From: Methanosarcinales archaeon
Lineage (GTDB): Archaea > Halobacteriota > Syntropharchaeia > Alkanophagales > Methanospirareceae
DNA: 7,999 nt
Direction of reading: 5' to 3'
Assembly (NCBI GenBank): GCA_025464425.1
Contig: JAODGV010000095.1
Location: 1 to 7,999, forward strand
Shown: one piece after another, positions 1 to 6,724 of the stretch
Position numbering within the stretch: position 1 is the first letter of the stretch
Layout: the number at the start of each line of letters is the position of its first letter
Position numbers and translations under genes: made by a program
Notes under the pieces: generated by a model
What the model was told of the DNA's origin: nothing
Databases searched by the model: none
The model's input: only the letters and a program-made list of their open reading frames with translations

Positions 1-27
1 TCGTGGGTTCAAATCCCACCAGCGGCT
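1..27 (+). tRNA. 3' end of a tRNA gene (partial, T-arm and acceptor strand)
   Basis: Only the 3' third is inside the window. A 5-bp T-stem GTGGG (3-7) pairs with CCCAC (15-19) around the 7-base loop TTCAAAT (8-14), which has the conserved TTC. Seven bases of 3' acceptor strand, CAGCGGC (20-26), and discriminator T27 follow. CCA is not encoded, as is common in archaea. The missing 5' acceptor strand should read about GCCGCTG. The anticodon is outside the window. A U73 discriminator is known for archaeal tRNA-Cys and tRNA-Thr and does not fit tRNA-Pro (normally A73 with a GGG-type acceptor), so this is probably not the cognate tRNA of the synthetase that follows. The structure is clear; the identity is inference. 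Confidence 0.87.
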
Positions 28-30
28 TTT

Positions 31-1452
31 ATGAAGAGCGTTCTGGATAGAAATAACTTCAGCGAATGGTACAATGAGATACTGAAACGAGCAGAGATAC
101 TGGATGTCCGGTATCCAGTGAAGGGTGTTTATGTCTGGTATCCCTATGGACTCAAGCTCAGGAATCTGATTTATGGCATTCTCCGTGCACTGATGGATGA
201 AGAGCATGAGGAGGTGCTCTTCCCGCTTCTCATACGAAGAGACGAGCTATTGAAGGAGAAGGAGCACATAAAAGGGTTTGAAGAGGAGGTTTTCTGGGTC
301 ACTCATGGCGGTACTACGGAACTGGATGTCCCGCTTGCTCTACGTCCCACGTCAGAAACGGCGATGTACCCTATATTTAAGGTCTGGATACGCTCGCATC
401 GAGACCTGCCCATACGTGTATATCAGATTGTCAACACCTTCAGATACGAGACGAAACATACGCGACCACTGATACGGTTACGCGAGATAACATCCTTTAA
501 AGAGGCGCATACCGCACATGCGAGTAGAGTGGAAGCGGAAGAGCAGATAACGAAGGCTATCGCTATATACCGTAATTTCTTCGACCGGCTTGCTATCCCT
601 TATGTGATAACGAAGCGCCCGGAATGGGATAAATTCCCGGGGGCTGAGTACACCATCGCTTTTGATACGCTCATGCCGGATGGCAGGACGATGCAGATCG
701 CAACGCTACATATGCTCGGTGAGAACTTCGCTCATACCTTTGATATCCGGTATGAAGCTGAGGATGGCTCCTCTAAGTTCGTCAATCAGACGTGTTATGG
801 CATATCCGAGAGATGCGTGGCTGCGGTCATCGCCGTACATGGTGACGATCACGGGCTGGTCTTACCGCCACCGGTGGCGCCCATACAGGCGGTCATCGTG
901 CCCATCATATTCACCTCCGGTGCGGATAAGCGAGCAGAGGAGGTGAAAGAAGCATGTAATGCCCTTTATCATGAGTTGAAAGGTGCGGGTATAAGAGTAT
1001 TCCTGGATGATTCGCCCGATAGACCGGGTGCCAAGTACTACTACTGGGAGATGAAAGGTGTACCACTCAGGATAGAACTGGGTCCACGCGATCTGGCTAA
1101 CGATAGCTGCACATTCGTACGTCGTGACAATTTCGTGAAGTGGCGCGTACCACTTACCACAGCTGTGCCCGAGCTCATAAAGACGCTGGACGATATACAG
1201 TATAGTCTACATGCACGGGCGAGGGAGAAATTGAAGATCAGAGTGAGCGATGCTGCGGAGCTGAAGAACGCGATAGACGGTATCGTAGCTCTACCGCTGT
1301 GTGACCGCGAGAGATGTGGTAAGGAACTGGAGGAGACTATCGGTGCGAGCGTACTGGGAGAAGTGCTGTACGGAGCGCCCCGGACTTTCGGAAAGGAATG
1401 CGTCATCTGTGCACGCGAAGCTAAAGATGTACTGGTTGCACGTACCTATTGA
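31..1452 (+). CDS. proS: prolyl-tRNA synthetase, archaeal/eukaryal type (class II)
   Basis: Cytoplasmic enzyme that charges tRNA-Pro with proline using ATP. The 473-residue length suits the archaeal type, which lacks the bacterial editing insertion. The catalytic core spans about 10-285: motif 1 region HEEVLFPLL (59-67), substrate loop RPTSE (105-109), motif 2 NTFRYETKHTRPLIR (135-149) followed by REITSFKEAHTAH, and motif 3 around CYGISERCVAAVIAVHGDDHG (255-275, read in two parts). The anticodon-binding domain is about 285-390. The C-terminal domain has four cysteines (C424, C429, C457, C460) able to bind zinc and ends in the family's Arg-Thr-Tyr. The ATG at 31 matches the usual distance to FSEWY. 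No other ATG, GTG or TTG lies in frame upstream in the window, although the frame stays open through the tRNA. Only 3 bases separate it from the tRNA, leaving no room for a separate ribosome binding site. The next gene is 66 bases downstream. Confidence 0.97.
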   Translation: MKSVLDRNNFSEWYNEILKRAEILDVRYPVKGVYVWYPYGLKLRNLIYGILRALMDEEHEEVLFPLLIRRDELLKEKEHIKGFEEEVFWVTHGGTTELDVPLALRPTSETAMYPIFKVWIRSHRDLPIRVYQIVNTFRYETKHTRPLIRLREITSFKEAHTAHASRVEAEEQITKAIAIYRNFFDRLAIPYVITKRPEWDKFPGAEYTIAFDTLMPDGRTMQIATLHMLGENFAHTFDIRYEAEDGSSKFVNQTCYGISERCVAAVIAVHGDDHGLVLPPPVAPIQAVIVPIIFTSGADKRAEEVKEACNALYHELKGAGIRVFLDDSPDRPGAKYYYWEMKGVPLRIELGPRDLANDSCTFVRRDNFVKWRVPLTTAVPELIKTLDDIQYSLHARAREKLKIRVSDAAELKNAIDGIVALPLCDRERCGKELEETIGASVLGEVLYGAPRTFGKECVICAREAKDVLVARTY

Positions 1453-1480
1453 ATATAAAACTATTTGATGCGGTGAAAAG

Positions 1481-1495
1481 AGAAAAGTTTAAAAT
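1481..1495 (+). promoter_or_regulatory. TATA/BRE-like promoter for the SIS-domain gene
   Basis: A purine-rich AGAAAAG (1481-1487), reminiscent of an archaeal BRE, runs directly into TTTAAAAT (1488-1495), a good TATA-box match. Its centre is about 27 bases before the ATG at 1519, so transcription would start at or within a base or two of the start codon. No Shine-Dalgarno sequence lies between the box and the ATG. This suggests a leaderless message separate from proS. Prediction from sequence only. Confidence 0.55.
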
Positions 1496-1518
1496 GGCAT
1501 GGCAGAAATCATCACCCG

Positions 1519-2637
1519 ATGAGCCGCAGTAAGCTCACTCGTGGAGTCCGCTATATAAAGGATGTGATAAAGAACGTCCATAATGTGAAGGATAGTGAGT
1601 TTCAACAATTCTATGAGGATCTCTTCGATGCGGATTGTATAATCCTTGTCGGTGAGGGCAGGTCTCAGAGCGCACTATACATAGGCATGGGGCAGATGGA
1701 TAAGGTGGTACGGACAATGGTTGACATAGATTTCCCGGGCAGGAACATACTTGAGGCTGCGCCTGTACTCGAGAAGAAACACGATAAAATAGTGCTACTC
1801 GTCAATTCAGGAAGCGGTGAAACCACGACACCAAAGATAGTGGTCAGGCAACTCACGGAGTACATAGAGCGTACGGGCACGTCGAAATTCACCATTGACG
1901 CGGTCGTCTCCAATCCAAACTCATCAATAGGGCGGATAGGTGAGAAAGAATATGGCAATATTGTGGAGCTGAAAGGCAGGGGAAAAAGGTCGAATTCGAC
2001 CAATGCGTTCCTCAAACACGGCATAATGAATGATATTTACGAGCTGGGTTCCTTATTACTCTTCCAGAAGACGAAGGAGGCGATAAACGAGCATGCCGAT
2101 TACAATACTGTATTCGATAAGATAGATGAGGAATCGAAGGTGATAACGAAGATAGTGAAAGATTTTGTCAATTCGGATATTTACCGGGATGTGATCGACA
2201 AGCTGGAGACAAGGAGCAGAATCACACTCGGTGGGCTGGGTCCCGCAAGAAACGTGGCTAAGATGACTGCGATACGATTACAGCATGTTAAGAGGGCAAT
2301 CGGAGACGAAGCGTACTTATCCGGTCCTTTTGCACCGAGACCGCGAGCCGGTGATATATTATTCCTGATTTCATGGTCTGGTGAGACCGAACCGCTTTTA
2401 GAGTGGCGGAATGAGCATGAGAAATTCGGTGGCTACGTATATTCTATCGTTGGCAACGAATCCATACTATCACAGGAGACAAAGAGCTTCATCATCCCGT
2501 CATCGCCTGTTGAGTTCTATGAACGCGCTACGTTCGCGCTCAGTCCCTTACCCCTCCATCTCGTCGAGCGATTGAACCAGCGGGGACTGAAATTACCGGA
2601 GTATATCATGGAATGGTGGCATTCCGTAAATCAGTAA
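1519..2637 (+). CDS. double SIS-domain protein (sugar-phosphate isomerase-like)
   Basis: 372 residues with two SIS (sugar isomerase) domains, the fold that binds phosphosugars. The first, about 37-190, has LVGEGRS (43-49) and the phosphosugar loop NSGSGETTTP (96-105). The second, about 225-355, has GGLGPARNVAKMTAIRLQHV (238-257) and SWSGETEP (285-292). No signal peptide or membrane segment is visible, so it is cytoplasmic. The second half resembles 6-phospho-3-hexuloisomerase (HxlB/PHI) in the RLxH stretch and in a later Glu (335) that lines up by eye with the PHI FEE motif; the first half lacks both. Archaeal PHI is a single SIS domain of about 180-200 residues, so this is roughly two units in one chain. 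Two-SIS architecture is also found in the GlmS isomerase half and in bifunctional PGI/PMI, so the substrate is not assigned. The ATG at 1519 is chosen from the TATA spacing and start of homology-like sequence. The next gene starts 48 bases after the stop. Confidence 0.8.
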   Translation: MSRSKLTRGVRYIKDVIKNVHNVKDSEFQQFYEDLFDADCIILVGEGRSQSALYIGMGQMDKVVRTMVDIDFPGRNILEAAPVLEKKHDKIVLLVNSGSGETTTPKIVVRQLTEYIERTGTSKFTIDAVVSNPNSSIGRIGEKEYGNIVELKGRGKRSNSTNAFLKHGIMNDIYELGSLLLFQKTKEAINEHADYNTVFDKIDEESKVITKIVKDFVNSDIYRDVIDKLETRSRITLGGLGPARNVAKMTAIRLQHVKRAIGDEAYLSGPFAPRPRAGDILFLISWSGETEPLLEWRNEHEKFGGYVYSIVGNESILSQETKSFIIPSSPVEFYERATFALSPLPLHLVERLNQRGLKLPEYIMEWWHSVNQ

Positions 2638-2642
2638 TTGCC

Positions 2643-2650
2643 CTTTTTAT
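2643..2650 (+). promoter_or_regulatory. T-rich element between the SIS gene and ftsY (TATA box or terminator)
   Basis: CTTTTTAT follows the SIS-gene stop codon by 5 bases. Read as a TATA box, it would place a start near 2674, giving ftsY a leader of about 12 bases. Read as an archaeal oligo-T terminator, its five Ts could end the SIS transcript. The sequence alone cannot decide, and both could hold. Confidence 0.3.
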
Positions 2651-2681
2651 CTTCTACCTCAACATTAATTAATGGTAGAAG
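2651..2681 (+). repeat. 8-bp perfect inverted repeat just upstream of ftsY
   Basis: CTTCTACC (2651-2658) and GGTAGAAG (2674-2681) are exact reverse complements around a 15-base spacer. The spacer contains ATTAATTAAT (2664-2673), which is itself a perfect palindrome. The right arm ends 4 bases before the ftsY ATG and includes part of its weak ribosome-binding region (GAAGTGAG). It could be a DNA operator or an RNA hairpin hiding the start. The repeat is seen directly; any function is inference. Confidence 0.55.
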
Positions 2682-2685
2682 TGAG

Positions 2686-3630
2686 ATGTTCGAGCGGCTG
2701 AAGAAGAAGCTACGATCGTTTACCAGTACAGTAACGAAGACGATCGAGGAGAAGATAGTGGAGAAGGGTAAAGCCGCTATCAGTGGTGAGACGATACTGG
2801 ATGAAAAGGACGTGAATGCGCCACTCGAAGAGCTGGAGCTCGCTCTACTGGAGAGTGACACCGCACTATCGGTGGTGGAGGAGCTTATTCCTCGTGTGAA
2901 GGCGAATTTAATAGGTAAGAAAATAAATAGAGGTGCAAACACAGAGGAGATAGTGACAGATGCGTTGAAAGAAGCATTGCTGGAGATATTATCATGTAAT
3001 AATTTTGATTTTGATGAGTTCATCGAATCGAGAGAGAAACCCGTGAATATAACATTTGTCGGTATAAATGGAACAGGCAAGACAACGACGATAGCGAAGG
3101 TAGCGAAGAGGTTGCTCGATGCCGGACATTCGGTCGTAATTGCATCTGCCGATACATATCGGGCTGGTGCTGCTGAGCAGATAGAGGAACATGCCTCCCG
3201 GCTGGGTGTGAAGGTGATAAAGCATCAGTATGGTGCGGATCCAGCAGCTGTGGTCTATGATGCGGTGAAATATGCGAAAGCGAACCATAAAGAGGTGGTT
3301 CTCGCAGATACTGCGGGGCGGATGCATACTTCGGTGAATCTTATGGAGCAACTGAAGAAGATATGCCGTGTGACGAAGCCGGACCTGGTGCTATTTGTGG
3401 ATGAAGCGATTGCGGGAAATGACGCGGTAGAGCGAGCAAAGAGATTTGATGAACTCATCGGTATTGACGCTTCCATACTGACGAAGGTGGATATGGACGT
3501 TAAAGGCGGAGCTGCTATCTCCATTGCTTATTCTACTTCAAAACCAATAATATTCATGGGTACGGGTCAGGGTTATGACGACCTGGAGAAGTTTGATCCG
3601 GCTAAATTTGTAGAGCGGTTGATAGGATAG
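2686..3630 (+). CDS. ftsY: signal recognition particle receptor FtsY (SRP GTPase)
   Basis: Membrane-associated GTPase that receives the SRP-ribosome complex by pairing with SRP54 and hands nascent membrane and secreted proteins to the translocon. The 314-residue product begins MFERLKKKL, a basic amphipathic start of the kind that contacts lipid, with no long acidic A domain. A helical N domain (about 15-105) precedes the G domain: P-loop GINGTGKTTT (126-135), SRP-specific DTYRAGAAEQ (156-165), DTAGR (208-212), TKVDMD (266-271, guanine specificity) and closing GTGQGYDDL (292-300). All catalytic motifs are intact. The frame is open back to a TTG at 2638, but the ATG at 2686 is preferred: it gives the usual FtsY start, avoids 16 residues translated from the inverted repeat, and follows a purine-rich GAAGTGAG. 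The next gene is 19 bases downstream, so the two are probably co-transcribed. Confidence 0.96.
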   Translation: MFERLKKKLRSFTSTVTKTIEEKIVEKGKAAISGETILDEKDVNAPLEELELALLESDTALSVVEELIPRVKANLIGKKINRGANTEEIVTDALKEALLEILSCNNFDFDEFIESREKPVNITFVGINGTGKTTTIAKVAKRLLDAGHSVVIASADTYRAGAAEQIEEHASRLGVKVIKHQYGADPAAVVYDAVKYAKANHKEVVLADTAGRMHTSVNLMEQLKKICRVTKPDLVLFVDEAIAGNDAVERAKRFDELIGIDASILTKVDMDVKGGAAISIAYSTSKPIIFMGTGQGYDDLEKFDPAKFVERLIG

Positions 3631-3637
3631 GAATAGG

Positions 3638-3644
3638 GGTGAGG
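3638..3644 (+). promoter_or_regulatory. strong Shine-Dalgarno site for the gene after ftsY
   Basis: GGTGAGG, a good match to the archaeal anti-SD complement (AGGAGGTGATC), lies 5 bases before the ATG at 3650, in the 19-base gap after ftsY. It fixes that start and supports translation from a polycistronic ftsY message. It contrasts with the proS and SIS-gene starts, which have no such site. Confidence 0.75.
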
Positions 3645-3649
3645 ATGAG

Positions 3650-4723
3650 ATGACACCGGAAGAATACAGGACTCTGGTATTGAAATTGATAGCTAAGGAG
3701 GATGTAAGGACACTGCTGGGGCTTGTATATCTATTGAAGGAGTATTCTTCAGAGGATGCACTTATAAGGAACTTCAGCGCTATACATGGCGATGGTGAGT
3801 GCAGACTGCAATTGCGGGCTCTGAGACGGCGGAGGATACTGGGTCGGGGACCATTTGACGAGTACATACCCCGGCAGGGCTATGAGTCTGTCTTTGATGA
3901 GATTGTCTCAGACTTTATACCGGATTCTCCACCGATATCTGAATATCTCGCGGATGCGATAAAGAGCGGGGACGAAGCGGCGATAAAGATGATTGAGTTG
4001 CTCCTGAAACTGACCATACATGGTATTGCCGGTTACACTCAGTACAGACTGCTGGAGGAGGAGATATCAGAACAGTTCTCTTCTTCTGTCTTCCATGAGC
4101 TGGAGCAGCGATTCATAGCCGATAAGCTCTGTGTTTACGGTGAGAGGCGGGGGCATGAATTCCTGGCTCTTTACAATCAGAGCGAGGAAGAGCTCGAACG
4201 TGCCAGGGAGATATTGAAGGATAAGAGGCGGAAAGAACTCTTCCAGATGCCGGTTGTGAAGATGGTGGATGATGCAATCAGATTACTCGCTGGTTTATCG
4301 AAACGTGAGCCGAAGGAGTGGAAGGAGATCGCTGCTACCTGGGCGAAGATGCCGGAGAGCGATATAGAGAAGCTCAGTGGTTACTTCAGCGGTTTCAGGA
4401 TGGACGATGATTTCCTGTTCATCACCGGTGATATGCTCATAGACCGTGATTCGCTATATTTCGTCATCACCGATAGAGTTACCAGGTATGACATAAGGGA
4501 ATGGCGAACAGACCCTGTGGTGTTTATAGTGTCGGAACTGCCGGTATGGATAGAGAGAACCAGATTGAAACTGGTCTTCAACGATGCGTATCCGAAATTC
4601 TCAGACCGCAAGCTCGCTATCGCTGTCCCTGACGATATAGCATACGCGAACTTCAAACAGGGTCTGTTGACTCGATTCCTCGCACGGCTGGGCATTGACA
4701 GGATAGAAGCATTATCTTTATGA
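3650..4723 (+). CDS. hypothetical protein, possible tandem winged-helix, ftsY operon partner
   Basis: I do not recognise this 357-residue protein. It has no signal peptide, membrane segment or nucleotide-binding motif, and only two cysteines (C51, C161), so a zinc site is unlikely. Residues 1-75 read as helices followed by a basic RALRRRRILGRG segment (56-67), resembling a winged helix. Residues 112-176 repeat that pattern, with a helix-rich stretch leading to ADKLCVYGERRGHEFLALY, like a recognition helix and wing. A charged helical stretch follows (about 177-240). The C-terminus (about 250-350) alternates strand-like and helical stretches, for example LYFVITDRV and PVVFIVSELPVWI. The start is set by the SD site 5 bases upstream. 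It follows ftsY by 19 bases, suggesting co-expression, which does not prove a role in protein targeting. Its end overlaps the convergent lonB by 6 bp. A DNA- or RNA-binding role is a weak structural guess. Confidence 0.85.
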   Translation: MTPEEYRTLVLKLIAKEDVRTLLGLVYLLKEYSSEDALIRNFSAIHGDGECRLQLRALRRRRILGRGPFDEYIPRQGYESVFDEIVSDFIPDSPPISEYLADAIKSGDEAAIKMIELLLKLTIHGIAGYTQYRLLEEEISEQFSSSVFHELEQRFIADKLCVYGERRGHEFLALYNQSEEELERAREILKDKRRKELFQMPVVKMVDDAIRLLAGLSKREPKEWKEIAATWAKMPESDIEKLSGYFSGFRMDDDFLFITGDMLIDRDSLYFVITDRVTRYDIREWRTDPVVFIVSELPVWIERTRLKLVFNDAYPKFSDRKLAIAVPDDIAYANFKQGLLTRFLARLGIDRIEALSL

Positions 4724-6655
4724 ATGCCTGATCATTCGCTTATCCACAACACCTTCAGGGATCATCAACTCTACGCCGGTGGTGAAGCTCTTTATGCGCT
4801 CTATGAACTTCTTCTTCAATTTACCCACCAGTGCATGCTCCAGTACATCCTCTATCGTGAGTACCGGCACAACCTTCACCTTGTCCTTGTATTGCTCCTC
4901 AATGAGTACGTCATTGATATTCGACTGTGGAATAAGCACTTCCTTGATGCCAGCCTGCGCGGCTGCTTCTATCTTCTGTGTTATTCCACCCACGGGCAGC
5001 ACATCGCCACGCACGGATAACGAGCCGGTCATTGCTATGCTCTGATCAACCGGGATATTCTCAAGCGAGGATATAACCGCGGTAGCAACGGAAATGCTCG
5101 CTGAATCACCTTCTACACCCTCATACGTGCCTACAAACTGGATATGGACATCCTTCTTGGATATGTCCTTGCCAGTGAATTTCTTGAATACGGCAGATAC
5201 ATTCTGTACCGCTTCCTGCGCTATCTCCTGCAATCTGCCGGTAGCAATAACCCTACCCTCCTCACGTGACTGCGCAGGTGTTACTTCTGCAATTATCGGC
5301 AGTACCACGCCGGTATCACCGACAACGGCAAGACCATTCACCCTGCCTATCTCATAACCTTCGGTCTTGAACAGCTTGTAATCCTTCCGCTGCTCCAGAT
5401 ATTCGTCTGCCACCTGCTGCTCAACCGATTTCGCCATCCTCTTCGCTCTCAGTACATGCTCGCCAGTGACATACTTCGCACCTTCCGCGCGTGCGATGTC
5501 GCCAGCAACACGCACCAGACCACCGAGATCCCTGAGGATGAGCGTGAGATGCCCTTTCCTGCCCGCACGTCTCCTCGCCTCCCTTATTATCTCCGCGATA
5601 CCGCTCCTGTCGTAATGGGGTATCTTGCGGTCTTTCCTCACTTCCTGCGCGATGAACCTGACGAGCTTACGTCTGTTCTCTATTGTATCGTCCATCGTGT
5701 CCTTCATGTATATCTCATATCCGTTACCCTTGATCCTTGACCGAAGAGCGGGATGCATGCCTGCAATTGCATCCAGATTACCTGCGGCGACCATGATGAA
5801 ATCACAGGGTACAGGCTCAGTCTTCACCATTGCACCGGAACTGCGCTCTGATTGACCGGTTATCGGATACTCCTTCTCCTGCATCGCGGTGAGCAGATTC
5901 TGCTGCGATTCTATTCTCAGTGTGTTTATCTCATCTATGAAGAGTACACCTTTGTGCGCTTTGTGAATGGCGCCCGGCTCCACCCTGTCATGTGCAGGTG
6001 TCTCCAGTCCACCGGACTGGTAAGGGTCATGCCTGACGTCACCGAGCAGAGCACCGGAGTGTGCACCCGTGGCATCAACGAATGGCGCAGTCTCACGCCC
6101 GTAATTGGATACCAGCAGCTTGGGTATCATCGCTTCTTCCCTCGGCATCATCCATCTGAATACCAGCAGGACAACAGCAGCGGCAATAACCGACCAGAAG
6201 AAGGTGCTTATGTCACCGCCCGGTCGTAGCGAATAGAAGAGACCGAGCCCCATGATGAGGAAGAACGTGAACATCAGGAAGAAATTCCGTGTCTGAATGC
6301 GTCTCTGCACCTCCTGCTTCTGTGCATCCACTATCTCTTTACCCTTACCCTTTGGTACAACCCTTATCTTCGGTGTGTTCTTATCCTCAGGATTAGGATA
6401 CACGAGAATATCCTGTAGCTCCTCCTTCGGCAGTAGCTCCGCCATACCGCTTGCCAGCATTGACTTGCCTGTACCTGGAGTGCCAATGAGCATGACATGC
6501 CTCCTCTGCTTCGCTGCCTTCTTTATCACTTCCACTGCATGCTCCTGCCCCAGTACCTGATCCACAAGCAACTTCGGTACTTCTACCTCTTCCGTGGTCT
6601 GAACATCTATACCGGCAAGGAGATCTTCAATACCTACAAGCTCATTCTCTGACAT
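4718..6655 (-). CDS. lonB: archaeal membrane-anchored ATP-dependent Lon protease (LonB)
   Basis: Hexameric AAA+ protease tethered to the cytoplasmic membrane; in archaea, which generally lack FtsH, it is thought to degrade misfolded and membrane proteins. The 645 residues show Walker A GTPGTGKS (58-65); two membrane segments inserted within the ATPase domain (about 124-143 and 151-168, separated by a short RPGGD loop); Walker B GVLFIDE (236-242); HPALRSRI (301-308) in the arginine-finger region; and a sensor-2 region around LRDLGG (374-379). The C-terminal protease has Ser518 in GDSAS and Lys561 in GGITQK, matching the Lon Ser-Lys dyad with the 43-residue spacing of E. coli Ser679/Lys722. All key residues are intact and the length is typical. 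It starts at the ATG at 6655, after a TATA-like box, in a 69-base gap behind the MFS gene. Its TAA lies inside the last codons of the convergent gene. Confidence 0.97.
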   Translation of the reverse strand: MSENELVGIEDLLAGIDVQTTEEVEVPKLLVDQVLGQEHAVEVIKKAAKQRRHVMLIGTPGTGKSMLASGMAELLPKEELQDILVYPNPEDKNTPKIRVVPKGKGKEIVDAQKQEVQRRIQTRNFFLMFTFFLIMGLGLFYSLRPGGDISTFFWSVIAAAVVLLVFRWMMPREEAMIPKLLVSNYGRETAPFVDATGAHSGALLGDVRHDPYQSGGLETPAHDRVEPGAIHKAHKGVLFIDEINTLRIESQQNLLTAMQEKEYPITGQSERSSGAMVKTEPVPCDFIMVAAGNLDAIAGMHPALRSRIKGNGYEIYMKDTMDDTIENRRKLVRFIAQEVRKDRKIPHYDRSGIAEIIREARRRAGRKGHLTLILRDLGGLVRVAGDIARAEGAKYVTGEHVLRAKRMAKSVEQQVADEYLEQRKDYKLFKTEGYEIGRVNGLAVVGDTGVVLPIIAEVTPAQSREEGRVIATGRLQEIAQEAVQNVSAVFKKFTGKDISKKDVHIQFVGTYEGVEGDSASISVATAVISSLENIPVDQSIAMTGSLSVRGDVLPVGGITQKIEAAAQAGIKEVLIPQSNINDVLIEEQYKDKVKVVPVLTIEDVLEHALVGKLKKKFIERIKSFTTGVELMIPEGVVDKRMIRHS

Positions 6656-6690
6656 CTTTATCTTTATTTCCCTAAACTATATTCCTAACT

Positions 6691-6701
6691 ATATAATATA
6701 T
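6691..6701 (-). promoter_or_regulatory. TATA-like promoter for lonB
   Basis: On the minus strand this reads ATATATTATAT, in an AT-rich stretch. Its centre is about 41 bases from the lonB ATG, so initiation about 27 bases on gives a leader of roughly 14 bases. That leader contains AGGGAAAT, at best a weak ribosome site. The box suggests lonB is transcribed independently of the MFS gene upstream. Confidence 0.5.
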
Positions 6702-6710
6702 GCGAAAGAT

Positions 6711-6716
6711 AAAAAA
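6711..6716 (-). terminator. oligo-T terminator after the MFS gene
   Basis: On the minus strand, TTTTTT followed by ATC begins 8 bases after the MFS stop codon. Archaeal RNA polymerase can terminate at such T-tracts without a hairpin, and I see no stable stem here. Its position between the MFS stop and the lonB TATA box fits a transcription-unit boundary. The run is short, so readthrough is possible. Confidence 0.4.
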
Positions 6717-6724
6717 TTATTGAT

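Noticed and set aside
1041..1406. Minus-strand open frame of 121 codons opposite proS
   Set aside because: It is antisense to the anticodon-binding and zinc domains of ProRS; the product is Ser-rich low-complexity sequence typical of a shadow frame.
1499..1522. A 7-codon ORF (MAEIITR) whose TGA overlaps the SIS-gene ATG as ATGA
   Set aside because: It has no ribosome site, and it lies between the TATA box and the predicted transcription start, so it is probably not even transcribed from that promoter. An ATGA overlap this short is expected by chance.
2638..2685. N-terminal extension of FtsY from the TTG at 2638
   Set aside because: It would add 16 residues encoded by the T-rich element and inverted repeat, begins right at the preceding stop codon with no ribosome site, and puts sequence before the typical MFxRLKKKL start.
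6004..6020. Perfect hairpin CCAGTCC-ACC-GGACTGG
   Set aside because: It lies within conserved lonB coding sequence (Tyr-Gln-Ser-Gly-Gly region), far from any start or stop, and is not followed by a T-tract; a chance stem of this size is unsurprising.
5852..6229. Plus-strand open frame of 125 codons opposite lonB
   Set aside because: The frame is antisense to the conserved LonB membrane and ATPase region, has no recognisable domain and no ribosome site, and follows from the codon bias of lonB.
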